The notes beneath the pieces are model-generated. The model ran no database searches, had not been told where the DNA came from, and saw only the letters and a program-made list of their open reading frames with translations. From Anaeramoeba flamelloides (taxonomy: Eukaryota; Metamonada; Anaeramoebidae): DNA of 64,000 nucleotides. Position 1 is the first letter of the stretch, and each line of letters begins with the position of its first letter. Positions 11,170 through 21,407 of the stretch are shown here, in pieces. Where the stretch lies: contig JANTQA010000015.1 in NCBI GenBank assembly GCA_027625915.1, forward strand, positions 5,299,001 to 5,363,000, given 5' to 3'. The translations under genes and the position numbers were made by a program.

Positions 11170-14100
11170 TTAATTTTCTGAATTATCGCTTGAGGAATAA
11201 TAGCTTGATATTTCACTTGAACTCATCTCGGAAGAATTAGTTTCTGAATAACCATCTGGGTTTAGTATTTGGTTATTATCTTGATCATCAGTATTAATAT
11301 TATCATTCTGATTATTAGTATTATTATTATTATCATTATCGTTCTTAGAGGTTTTGTTGCCATTGTCATTATCAATCATAATGGAAATATCTGTATTCCC
11401 AGTATTTTTATTTTTTTGATTAACGCCTTGAAAATCTTTCGTTTTAAATTTAGTAATCATGATATCTGAAGAATTTTTGGAAATAGCATCTGATTCATAA
11501 CTAGAATTATTTTCTTGTTCGTCACTATTTTCTTTTTGATTAAAATCCTTTCCAAAGAAATTGCCATAGGAATATCTGCTAAAGAAATTATTGTGTTTAT
11601 ATTCTGTTGTGGAAATGATTCTTCTTAGCCCCTTGATTCTTTCCAAATGACTAGTTTTTTGGGTATTTACAATTTCTTGTTCAACATCATAATAGTCTCT
11701 TTTAATAATACCTCTGAACATGTTGAGCCAAATGTAAATATAGAGGCATACAAACGTGTACATATATATTCTACTTGTGATGGCAATAAATGGCTCATCG
11801 CTAAAGGTCAAATTAAAGGTGTTTCGAATCACGTCTCCATTTAATACAGCAAATAGTGTTACTGACGACTGGTCAATTGTTATAAAATAATCTGTTGCCC
11901 TTCCAAAAAATAATTTCCCAAAAAAGGCAAAGCCAAAGAACAGGGATGCTGTCCCAAATATGAAACGGAAAACATCGGGCAGCGCTCTCCTGACGGATAA
12001 TAGCAATGAATAAAACTTTGGATACCATTGGAAATAGCCACAGAGCACACACCATGCAATTAGTGTAGAAATGCCTAATAAAATGGTTTGGATCATTTCT
12101 CGTTTATTATCGGTGATTTGGTTATCAAGGTAATACAATTGTGTAACGATATTGAAAAGGCAGCTTATGCTACCAAATATTAGATAGAAATCAAAAAAGG
12201 TAAATGAAAATTGGATTCTAGATTTAAATAATCCTTGTGATTCTTGCTGAACATCAAAATGCTTGGGAATTGGATACCGTTTCATGGTTTCTTTATAGAT
12301 CTCATAAGACCGATATAAGGATTTTATTGAAAGAATGAAGGCAAATAATGAGATAATAATAATAATCACACCGCAGACAAACCCAACAATCGGGTTTCTC
12401 TTATAACTAGTAAAGTGTTTCGAATTCGAGTGCAAAAGGCTAGTTGTTTGCTGCTTGATAATGCCAATATAAGGATCAAATTTATAAAATTGTTCAACAG
12501 TCCAGATCAAAGGATTACGTGCATCTGTCGGGTACACACCTTGGAAATTAAATTCATATGTTATCTTTTTACAAGATGATAAAAAGACATTTAGATCCTT
12601 TTTGTCCATTTTCGAGAATGGGTAGAGTTTGTCAGTATGACTAATTTCATAATCAAAAGAAGAAAGTTTTTCTGAAATTGGCGAACGAAAGTTAAAATCT
12701 TTAAATTCCATTAAAGAATATTTTTCAATTTTAAGTTTTGGTAAAACCGTCATGTTTTTGTCATCCATTTTCCTATAATTTTATTTGATACATTAGATTT
12801 TTGAAAGTGTTTTTGACAAAAAGGAAAAAACAAAGAAGAAATATATATTTTAATTTTTTGAAGAAATAACTTGAGAAATTAAAGAGATCATAAATACAAA
12901 AGTAAAATCAAATCGAACTAATGATCATTTTTTTATAAATAAAAAATACAAGATCATCATTTTAAAAAAAGTTTTCAAAGGTATCTATAAAATATTTGAC
13001 AAATCAGAATAATTTTATTTAGCTGAATCTATATTAAAAAGTTTTTTTGGTACTACTATCCGTTTTAAAAAAAGCTGTTTCAAAAAAGTTTTCAAAAGTA
13101 TCTATTAAATATTTGACAAATCATTATAATTTTATTTAGCTGAATCTATATTAAAAAGTTTTTTTGGTACTACAGTCCATTTGAAAAAAAGTGTTTCAAA
13201 AAAGTTTTCAAAGGCATCTAAAATAGCTGACAAACTTCAATAGATCATTTTTAGTGCTCCATTGAAAAAATTTTTGATCGTCACTTTTTTAAAGCAGCTT
13301 CTATACAAAGAACTATTTCTGAATTAAAGAAAACAAAAAATTCTTTGATAAATAAACAAATAAAAATTTTGTCAATTACATTAAAATACCAAAAAAAAAT
13401 TAAATTCATCACATTAAGGGTTTAGAAGAGATAATTATAAAAATAATCTAGAGTTGTTTTGATTTCAGACAAAATGTTAAAATATTAGCAATAAAATTGT
13501 AAATAAAGTAATTTCTAATAGGTGAGTAATAAAAGTTTTCAAAAAATGTTACTCAAACTGTTTCAAAGAACTAACCAAACAGTTTGAGTAACAATTTTTA
13601 AAACTTATGATCCTCGCTTTTTTAAAATAACTTTATTTGAAAAGAAATATTTAATTATTGATATTCAAAATAGTAACTATTTTTCAAATTTTCCTTTTCA
13701 TAAAATTAAATTAATCAAGAATTATGATAATTTAGAATGAAATACAATTGTAAAATACATCCCCTATTATATCCATTCGTTTTTAGAATTCTTTACTTCA
13801 ACTGAATGAAGATGAAAATTTTTCATTTTTGAAGAATCTTTCTTTAAGTTCTTTATCTTTTTATGGGTAACACTTGTTGTGTTTTTTTTTTTTAATTTTT
13901 ACATTTGTTTTTATTTTTCTCATCTTTTTTTTTTTTTAGTAATAATTAACAAAACTTTCTTTTTATTTTTACAATTGATATTTTTTCGTAATACTATGGT
14001 AAAATTTTCAGAATACCTTTTGAAAAGTACCTAAAAAGCAAACTTTTAATTTGAAAGATTTTGCTAAAGTAGATTACTTGTAGTTTTTTGAAAAAGAAAA

Positions 14101-16189
14101 TCTTTGTGATTTCTGAATTGATCCTGGTTGATACGGTATTGAAATGGTTAAAGATTTTATAAAATATTATAGTATACAGCATTGTTTTGATTTTGGATAT
14201 TGATATATATATATATATATACTTAAACTATAAATTGTATTTTTTGTGTTTATTTTGTTATTTCTAAAATAAAAAATACATAATAATCAAAACCTATATT
14301 TTCAATATTTTATTCTAATTTTCATTTTTATTTTTGAAAGGTTGAATGTGTTACTGAAATGATTTTAAAAATCTTGATGAAATTAAAAAAATTTGATTTT
14401 CATTTCAAATTCATTTCATCTTCACTGTGTTTTCATATAAAAAAAAAATCATTCAAATTACATCCCAATATTGAACAGTAATTTTCATTTAAAAATTATT
14501 TATGTTCTTGCACAAAGTTACCATGAAAATGAATATATCCGTTTTAAAAAAGTCTCCTAACTTTTTTAAAATAGCTGTATGAAATAAATAATATTTTTTG
14601 ATATGTGATTTAATGGCATACTTGGGACAATTATTTTCATTTAAAAATCTTTGTAATCATTAACTAGGCACAGTGATTTCATTTTATTTTCATTCAAATA
14701 CACCAATCTAGACCATACCCCAAATGTATACAATTTTTGTAACTATGTGTGACTAATAATTTTTAAATTCAATCGACTTTTTCAATATTAAACGCCGACA
14801 AAAATAAAGGAATTTAACTAATTTAGTTCAAATATAGAAAATTAGAAATACCCTACTTTCTTTTATTTATATTTTGAAGATTTTTTTCTTTTCTTTTTTT
14901 TTCAAAAAACAGGTATTCATTAAGAAAAAGTATTTTTATTGTCGATCGTTTAAAAAAAGTTTTTCAAAAAAAGTGATCAAAGGTATCTAAGCAATAACTG
15001 AAAAACTTCAATAGTACTGTTTTCAGTACTTTTATTAAAACTTTTTCAAACACACTTTTGAAAACGGCCTGTAGACAACTTTTTTGAGAAAAGTTTTTTT
15101 CTTGAGATTGTGCCCAATAGAATAATTTTGTTTTAATTGTTATTATTGAAGAGAGCGACACTCCATAAGAGGCATATTATTTGATCAATCAAATTTTACT
15201 CTAACTTTGTGGATCTCCCACAACATATGGGATAATTATTAAATTCATATTGTTTGCGAAACAGTATCATTATCAATTAATATTTCTTTTATTTTTAGGA
15301 GAGAAAAAACAAAGTAATGTAAATCATAAACTCTCTTTAATATCTTTTTTCTTCGGGAAAAGTTGATAAACATAATTGGGGAATTCAAAAAATCAAAAAA
15401 AAGCTCAAGTTTTTATGATAATTTTTTCTACAGATTAATATTAGGTGCAAAAAAGGAAACTAAAAGAAGAAATACATACGGCTGAAAATCGCTTGAGAAG
15501 AGATGTATATCAAAAAAATTTGATAAGGATCGATTAATAGCAAATAGAAATTCATTAGAATTAAACAAATTTTGTTCAATATAACCGTCCCAGGTGTCAA
15601 TGTATCCATCGGAATCTGGTGCAAAAATGTGATGAATAAAATAGTGTACATTGTTTTCATAAGGTATATTTGTTTGGGTTAAAGAAATCGTCTAATTTAA
15701 ATTAAATGTTTTTGTGTTAGCCACCAAAAAAAAAAAAAAATAAAAAAGAAAAAAAAACAAAAGAAAAGAAAAGAAAAGGAAATGAGCAAATCAAAAAAAA
15801 AACATAAAAAACTAAAGCTAATGGAATTGGTTTACTTGTCCAGTCAGGAGAATCACATTAAACACATAAAAAAAAAATTTCCAAGGTAATTTGCGATACT
15901 TTCTCCATTTTTTAAAAGGTGAAATAAAGTATTTTTCATTGGGAATTTTTCGGGACTTGAGGCAAAACCAACGTGACTCATCTTCTTCTTCATCTTCGTC
16001 TTCATCATCGTCATCGTCATCATCATCGTCGTCGTCATCGTCGTCTTCGTCATCATCTTCATCTTCATCATCATCGTCATCATCGTCATCAAAATCAGTT
16101 GTTTCTTCATCTTCATCATCAATTTTGTCTTCTTCACTTGTTGTTTCTGATTGGTCTGGAAATTGGAAAGTAATACGACGACCAGACAT
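11170..16189 (-). CDS. TRPML/mucolipin-type cation channel, three exons
   Basis: Exons are 16189-15836, 15691-15480 and 12772-11170. Donors are GTAAAC and GTATGT, acceptors TTAG and ATAG. The join is 2169 nt, 722 residues, with the frame kept at both junctions. Residues 1-100: a long acidic Asp/Glu run (about 19-72), then KYFISPFKKWRKYRKLPWK, matching the TRPML pre-S1 motif. S1 is about 103-122. A luminal domain follows to about 310, with S2 316-338, S3 381-401, S4 416-436 and S5 455-478. The pore helix contains LFAVLNGDV (NGD at 500-502) and S6 is 516-540. TRPML channels release Ca2+ and other cations from endolysosomes. The filter reads NGDV where animal mucolipins have NGDD. The cytosolic tail is Asn/Asp- then Ser-rich. 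Introns are 144 bp and 2707 bp; the long one holds repeats. Exon 2 would be missed by simple frame calling, since its best ATG frame is the wrong one. Confidence 0.88.
12971..13250. repeat. tandem repeat, about 117 bp unit, 2.4 copies, in TRPML intron 2
   Basis: Units start at 12971, 13088 and 13204 with GTTTTCAAARGTATCT. Each of the first two carries TTTATTTAGCTGAATCTATA and a GTTTTTTTGGTACTAC segment. The third is cut short and diverges after about 45 bp. A more distant relative of the unit head lies at 14950-15010 in the same intron. No function is visible. Confidence 0.8.
13532..13604. repeat. short hairpin, 30-bp arms, in TRPML intron 2
   Basis: GTTTTCAAAAAATGTTACTC...AAACTGTTT is followed after 13 bases (CAAAGAACTAACC) by its inverse, with two or three mismatches. 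It could be a tiny MITE (the arms flank almost nothing) or a stable intronic RNA stem. The strong pairing of the core, ACTCAAACTGTTT, is unlikely by chance at this composition. Confidence 0.7.
14202..14221. repeat. (AT)n microsatellite in TRPML intron 2
   Basis: Uninterrupted AT dinucleotide run of about 20 bases. Confidence 0.9.
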
Positions 16190-16260
16190 TGTTTTTTATT
16201 TCATAAAACCTTTTTAAAAGTTTTGAAGAGTTAGTTAAAAAAATGATTAATTTAAAGTCT

Positions 16261-16525
16261 AACAGTACAAAAAATCTCATGACTTTTATCAGGCTTTCAG
16301 CCTTTTCAAACTTTCAAACACTTTCAGATACTTTGCAAAATTGAGAAGCTTTGTAAAAGTCATGAGATTTTTTTAGTGCAGTATAAAAAAAACCTAAGAC
16401 TTTAATCAATCTTTGAGCCTTATCAAACTTTCAAACACTTTAAAAACACTTTTCAACACCTTAAAAGGAGGAAATGTTTTTAAAAGTCGAAAAGCTTGAT
16501 AAAAGTAACGAGATTTTTTGTAATG
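16261..16525. repeat. two tandem hairpin units upstream of the TRPML start
   Basis: Unit 1 (about 16263-16380) runs from ACAAAAAATCTCATGACTTT to its inverse AAAGTCATGAGATTTTTTT. Unit 2 (about 16381-16525) runs from ACCTAAGACTTTAATCAA to AAAGTAACGAGATTTTTTG. Both contain the same interior (CAAACTTTCAAACACTTT). GCAGTA or GTAATGCC lies at the borders. They look like two adjacent copies of a MITE of about 120-140 bp. They sit in the roughly 1 kb between the divergent TRPML and coiled-coil genes, so they may lie in a shared promoter region. Confidence 0.65.
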
Positions 16526-17243
16526 CCAAAAATCAATATTGTGTGATAATACTTCTGTTTACCTTTTTTTCATCGAACTTTCACTACAAACAAATTTCTT
16601 CATAAACTACATTGTTCACATTCTTGGATTCTTGTTAAAAATGAATAGTTGATGAAAAAACAGTTTTTTTAATAAAATAATTAATTCTATTAATCGCATG
16701 TAAGAACTACTTTTTCAGGTTTTATATAATTTTTTATGAACTGATCTGTGATTTTGTTCAGGTATTTTTGATCTAAAGTTATTTCTGGGATTTACTCTTT
16801 AAAAGTTCTTTATTGGTTTTTAATTTTGCTCCTTTACTGCTATTTTAAAAATTCTTTTGAGGTAAATAAAATTTATAATTTCAAACGATTTATTCAGTAC
16901 TAGATATTCAATTTCACTATTTTTATTAATTAGTGAATCGAAAAAATATAGTGTGGTATTTTGTTCGGATTACTTATCAACTATTAAACATTTTGTTAAA
17001 CAACAATTATACATTAAATTAGATAGAAAAATCTATTTTTTGAATTAAGAAAGCAAATGTGTATCTCATAGCTTCCTTAATCTTATCTTCTTATAATTTT
17101 TTCAAATCAAAGAATATTCTGTTAATTTACTAAACAAAAGAATAATACAAATAAAAAAAAAAATGGATTGAAATTTTATTTTTTTATAATTATTCAACCC
17201 AAACTTTTGAAAACAATTGATTTATTTTATAATAATAAACAGA

Positions 17244-18495
17244 ATGGACGAAAACAGAAATCTTGGTGAAAAGTATACTCAAAAAATAAATAAAATCAGA
17301 TCTGTAATTTTCAATCATTATCATCTTTTAATTAATGCAATCCAAAAAAATCAATCTTTGCAACAACAAGCTGAGAACCAAACAACACAGATTGGTGAAT
17401 TAGAAAAAAACATTCATGAACTTGTTGTCATTCATACAAACTTACAATCCAAAAAGGGAAATTTAATCAATGAACAAAATAATAATAGGTTTCAATTTCA
17501 AGAAAAAAGAGAAAAACAATTAAGAATTATTGATAATTTATTAGAACAGAATAGTAATATATAATTAAAATCAAAAAAAAAGGATTAAACAATGTATATC
17601 AATGAAATCTTTATATTAATAATTTTTTAAAAAATTTTTAGGTTACTTTTTAATTTTTTATTTTTTTGATTATAAAAAGTCAATCTCTATTTTTATTTTT
17701 TAAATATATATATATATATATATATATATCTCAATAATAAAAGTTAAAGAATAATCTAGTTTAATTCATTTTTTTAAAACATTATAAACTTTTCAATCTT
17801 TCTTTTTGAAATAAATTTAAAATACAAAATAATAGTTTGTATATTTTGATTAAATAAAAGTTGATAAGATTCATTGTATTGAAATTATTATTGTGATAAA
17901 AATAAAAAATTCAATAATAATTAAGAAATATCATTTGGGGGCAATTAGAACGAACTGATTGATTTTGTATGATTTCAATTGTTAAAAAGAAAAAATTTTT
18001 AATAATATTTTTTAAGATATATCTGTTTTCGTACATATTTTCTTGCAAATAAAATAAATTGTATTATTTGATGTTTAAGTTGAAATTTTCTTTTTATAAA
18101 TTAATAATAAGAAAAGAAATTCAAATAAAGCTATACTTTAAAAATTTTTTTGATTTTTATATTCTTTATGACTAAGTGAATTTAAAAAATTTACAAATTT
18201 GAAGAGAAGCAAGTTATTTGATTAATATATTGATATGTAAGATGATAAATATAATTTCATTAAAATTATGATAATTAAATTAAAATTTCAGGGCCTAGTC
18301 ATTTGCGATGAATTCGGTCCATACTCGAGGATTGACTTGAACTTAAAAAAAGTGTATTGTCAAATTCCCCTTCTTTTGATTGAAAATATTCAAATAAACA
18401 AAAAAAAAATTGATGGATCTTTATTGGAAAAAATTATTCAATTAAAAAAAAGTAAGTTTGAAAAAGTATTCTCAATTCCAAAAAATCAAAATTAA
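17244..18495 (+). CDS. small coiled-coil protein of unknown function, possibly two exons
   Basis: I do not recognise this gene. From ATG 17244 the first exon encodes about 103 residues with strong coiled-coil character (Leu/Ile every 3-4 residues, many Gln, Glu, Lys and Asn) and little low-complexity bias. Read without splicing it stops at 17564, giving 106 residues. A donor A|GTAATA at 17553/17554 can join in frame to an acceptor CCTAG at 18298. This adds 65 residues beginning IICDEFGPYSRIDL, with an alternating hydrophobic pattern that suggests a small globular domain. The joined product would be 168 residues. A more usual acceptor, TTTCAG at 18291, is in the wrong phase for this donor. Coiled coil plus small globular end recalls kinetochore or complex-scaffold subunits, but that is only a shape resemblance. 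It is divergent from TRPML, about 1.05 kb away. Confidence 0.4.
17704..17729. repeat. (AT)n microsatellite
   Basis: Uninterrupted AT run of about 26 bases, between the two proposed exons of the coiled-coil gene. Confidence 0.9.
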
Positions 18496-19217
18496 AAAAA
18501 AAAATTACTTTGTTTCTTTTTTAAGCATTTTCAAAGTGTTATATTTCTTCAATTTTCCACAAATTATATTCTTGATTACAGAATCAATTTAATTCGATTT
18601 AGTCTTAGTTGTGGTCAGATTGTAGTTCTTTATATTTGACAAAGTAAGGATTTTGGAAGAATCTTTTTAAAATAATAACTTAATTTGATAATACTTAGAA
18701 ATAATAAAAAAAAATCTTTAAGATCTCAAAAAGTTCCAAATAACAATACTCTAAAAAAAAAACACTTTTGTTTTCAAAATTGTATATTCTAGCCATTCTA
18801 ATAGGAAATAGAGAGTCGTTTTTGGGCACTGGTTTCTTAAAAATGTACTTTTTTTAATTGTTGATTTACGGGAATCGATCGTACTTCAAAGTATGTTTAT
18901 TTTTAGATTGTTATTATGTACTCCAAAAAATTATAATTTTTTTTTTAATTGTAACAAAATTTTTTAATCGTAATACCTCAACCCGTCATTAAATAATAAA
19001 AATAAAAATAAGATTTAAATTCATAAGTGGGTATTTTTTAATAACCTATTGATCTAACCCTTGACTTTGTGGCAGGTCTGGCTAATTATATTTTAATATA
19101 TTTACCCTTTTTCGTTTTTTTTTTTGAACTATACTTTTTATCTGTTTTGAATAAATATCTCTCTCTCTTTTTCATGTGCATTGAATTTAAAGAGAGGGGG
19201 TGGCTATTAAATAAATG

Positions 19218-19256
<39 letters not shown>

Positions 19257-19733
19257 AATATAAATTGTTTCCACGTTGGTAGTTTTAATTTAATTTCACT
19301 TTAAATTTGATTAGAATAGTTATTATTTACCGGGAGAAATATAATCAATATTATTTTCCAATAGAATGATTTTATTTTTAAAATTTTGTTATAATTGGTC
19401 TTGTTTCAAATGAAAATGGTAAAATCTATTGTGTATATTCAGAAATGAAAAATAATTAAAAAACTTGAAAAATGAATTATTTAGCATTGGTTTGCAATGT
19501 TCTTCCTGACTTTTTTTGAGTTTAGAAACTTTATAATGGAAAATTTTCTTTTTTTCTCTTCTTTTATATAGGCTATTTATTCTATCATACAAAACTAAAT
19601 TGGGTTTACAATTTTTTTTTTTTGGTTGTTTTTATCCAATCATTGATTTCAAAGTTACAAATTTATTCATCCCAAAATTCTCTTTTTAATAGATAAAATA
19701 ATATAAAAACTACATTTATTTATACAAAACCTT
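18496..19733. other. non-coding stretch
   Basis: A/T-rich, with an (AT)n run of about 34 bases at 19220-19253. Short open frames at 19086-19274 and 19389-19592 have low-complexity or random-looking content and no support. Confidence 0.4.
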
Positions 19734-20110
19734 AAATTCAAAATTTTACATACCTTTAAAATAGTCAAAAGATAGAAAATTCAATTCCATTTGATATGTG
19801 AATGATTTGAAATTTTCAACTTTTTCCGATCATTATGTCTTCTTTTTTTTTCTCTTCATGTGTTTTTCTAATTATGTAACCGGTTTTGTTAAATTCGCAA
19901 TTTTTTTTAAAATAAGAATCATATTATATTAAAGTTGAGTTTTTTAAAACACAAAAACTAAAATAAAATTAGTTGGTAATATCTAATCTTTAATAAATCA
20001 AAAAATTCCTAATGAAATATCAATAAATTTACCAATCGGCTTTTTTTTCTTCTACTCTCTCCAAAATTTTTAACACACCGATAATTTATTAGTATTAATA
20101 TTTTTTACTG
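19734..20110 (-). mobile_element. member D of the ~515-bp inverted-repeat family, reversed and probably incomplete
   Basis: In reverse orientation this matches the 53800-54318 element. The edge AAATTCAAAATTTTACATAC at 19734 matches that element's right end inverted. TCTCCAAAATTTTTAACACA at 20040 matches its internal inverted word. Matching text lies between (for example TAGATATTACCAACTAATTT on the minus strand). The far end is not recognisable and may have been lost where the neighbouring repeat (20180-20960) begins. Confidence 0.55.
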
Positions 20111-20179
20111 TTTTATTTTGTGAAATCTTGTCTATAATAAATTATTATTATAATTCCAATAAAACCTTTTTCCAGTCAA

Positions 20180-20960
20180 AGTGGACTCGTTGTACTTTGT
20201 GAGTTGAGTATGTTAATAGGGGTTAAATGGATAAAAGAAGATCAAATTTATTTTTGAAATTTCAAAATTGAAATGTTTTTTTTCACTGAAAATCAGTTCC
20301 ACTTTTTAGAAACCAACTTGAAACAAAAATTCAAGGATTAAAAAACCACAGTACATTTTTTTTTGTATTTTGATTAATCACAAATATTATTTTACTAAAA
20401 TCTGAATTTTGTACCTGAATAAGAAATATTTTTAATCTTAATTTTTTTTCAAAGTTTGTTATTGAGAGTGGAACTGAACTTATTTTTTTTTCTTGGTTTC
20501 AGTTTTTTGTTGTTAAATAATTGAATTAAATTTTTTTTTATTGCTTGATACCAAGTCACTTAAGTTAAAATATGTTAATTGACTGTTATTAAAGTAGTGA
20601 AAATGATTGTAAAAAAAAAATGATATTGATTTCTATTGTGAGTTATTTGATTCTTCAATCCAAGATCAAAATGAACAATAAAAATTTTACACAAAGTTGC
20701 ACTCAGAATTGTTGTTTTTCAATTTTTAAATAAATCTATTAAAATATTAAATTTATTTTACACCGATACCAACTATTCTTAGATGTGTATAATTCTTCTT
20801 ATTTCTTATTTGTTCTTTCAAAAGTCAATTATTTAAAATATTTGATATTTAGAAGGTTTTTTTGGCTCGTTTGATAATAACAAAGTGGATTTAGTGAGTT
20901 CTTATTTAGTATTTCTTAATAAATTTATTTACTAAGATTTTATTTTTCAAAAATTCAATA
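20180..20960. repeat. dispersed repeat, copy 1 of a pair (other at 22850-23970)
   Basis: Matches 22850-23230 and then 23750-23970 in the same orientation. Shared text includes TATTGATTTCTATT with flanking GAAAATGATTGTAAAA, and TTATTTCTTATTTGTTCTTC further on. In this copy the two halves are joined; in the other copy a 512-bp element separates them. Lies just downstream of the PUM3 stop. Ends are approximate. Confidence 0.65.
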
Positions 20961-21407
20961 ACAGGTGTCAAAATATTTGTTTTTAAAAATTGTTTTTATT
21001 AAAAAACACTAACAAGGCTTCCAAAAACAAAAAAAGTGTATTGATTATTTTTAGAATAAAGTTTCACTTATAAATAAAAATCTTAATATCAAAAAAAAAC
21101 AAAATCTTTAAAAATGAAAAATTATATGTCTATAAAGTAGTATTTTTAGTATTAATATAAAAATTTTAAAAAAAAAATTAGAAGTAATATATTTAAAATT
21201 TAAATAATTCAATAATAATAAAAAAAAATAACAAAAAAGTATAATAGAAGATCTAAAAAAAGAAAATTATTTTTTAAAATATTTATATTTCATCAACAAA
21301 TATTCTGACTAAATTATTATTTCTTTTAATTTAAAAAAAATGTTTTTTTTCAAATTATTAAATAATTATGAAATAAGAATATATGTTTATTTGATCAAAT
21401 TCTAATT

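Noticed and set aside
14964-15161. Minus-strand frame as a further TRPML exon
   Set aside because: Exons 2 and 3 join in frame without it, and its translation has no luminal-domain similarity.
15891-16217. Plus-strand poly-Ser and poly-His frames
   Set aside because: Opposite strand of the Asp/Glu run in TRPML exon 1. The sense frame has clear TRPML homology.
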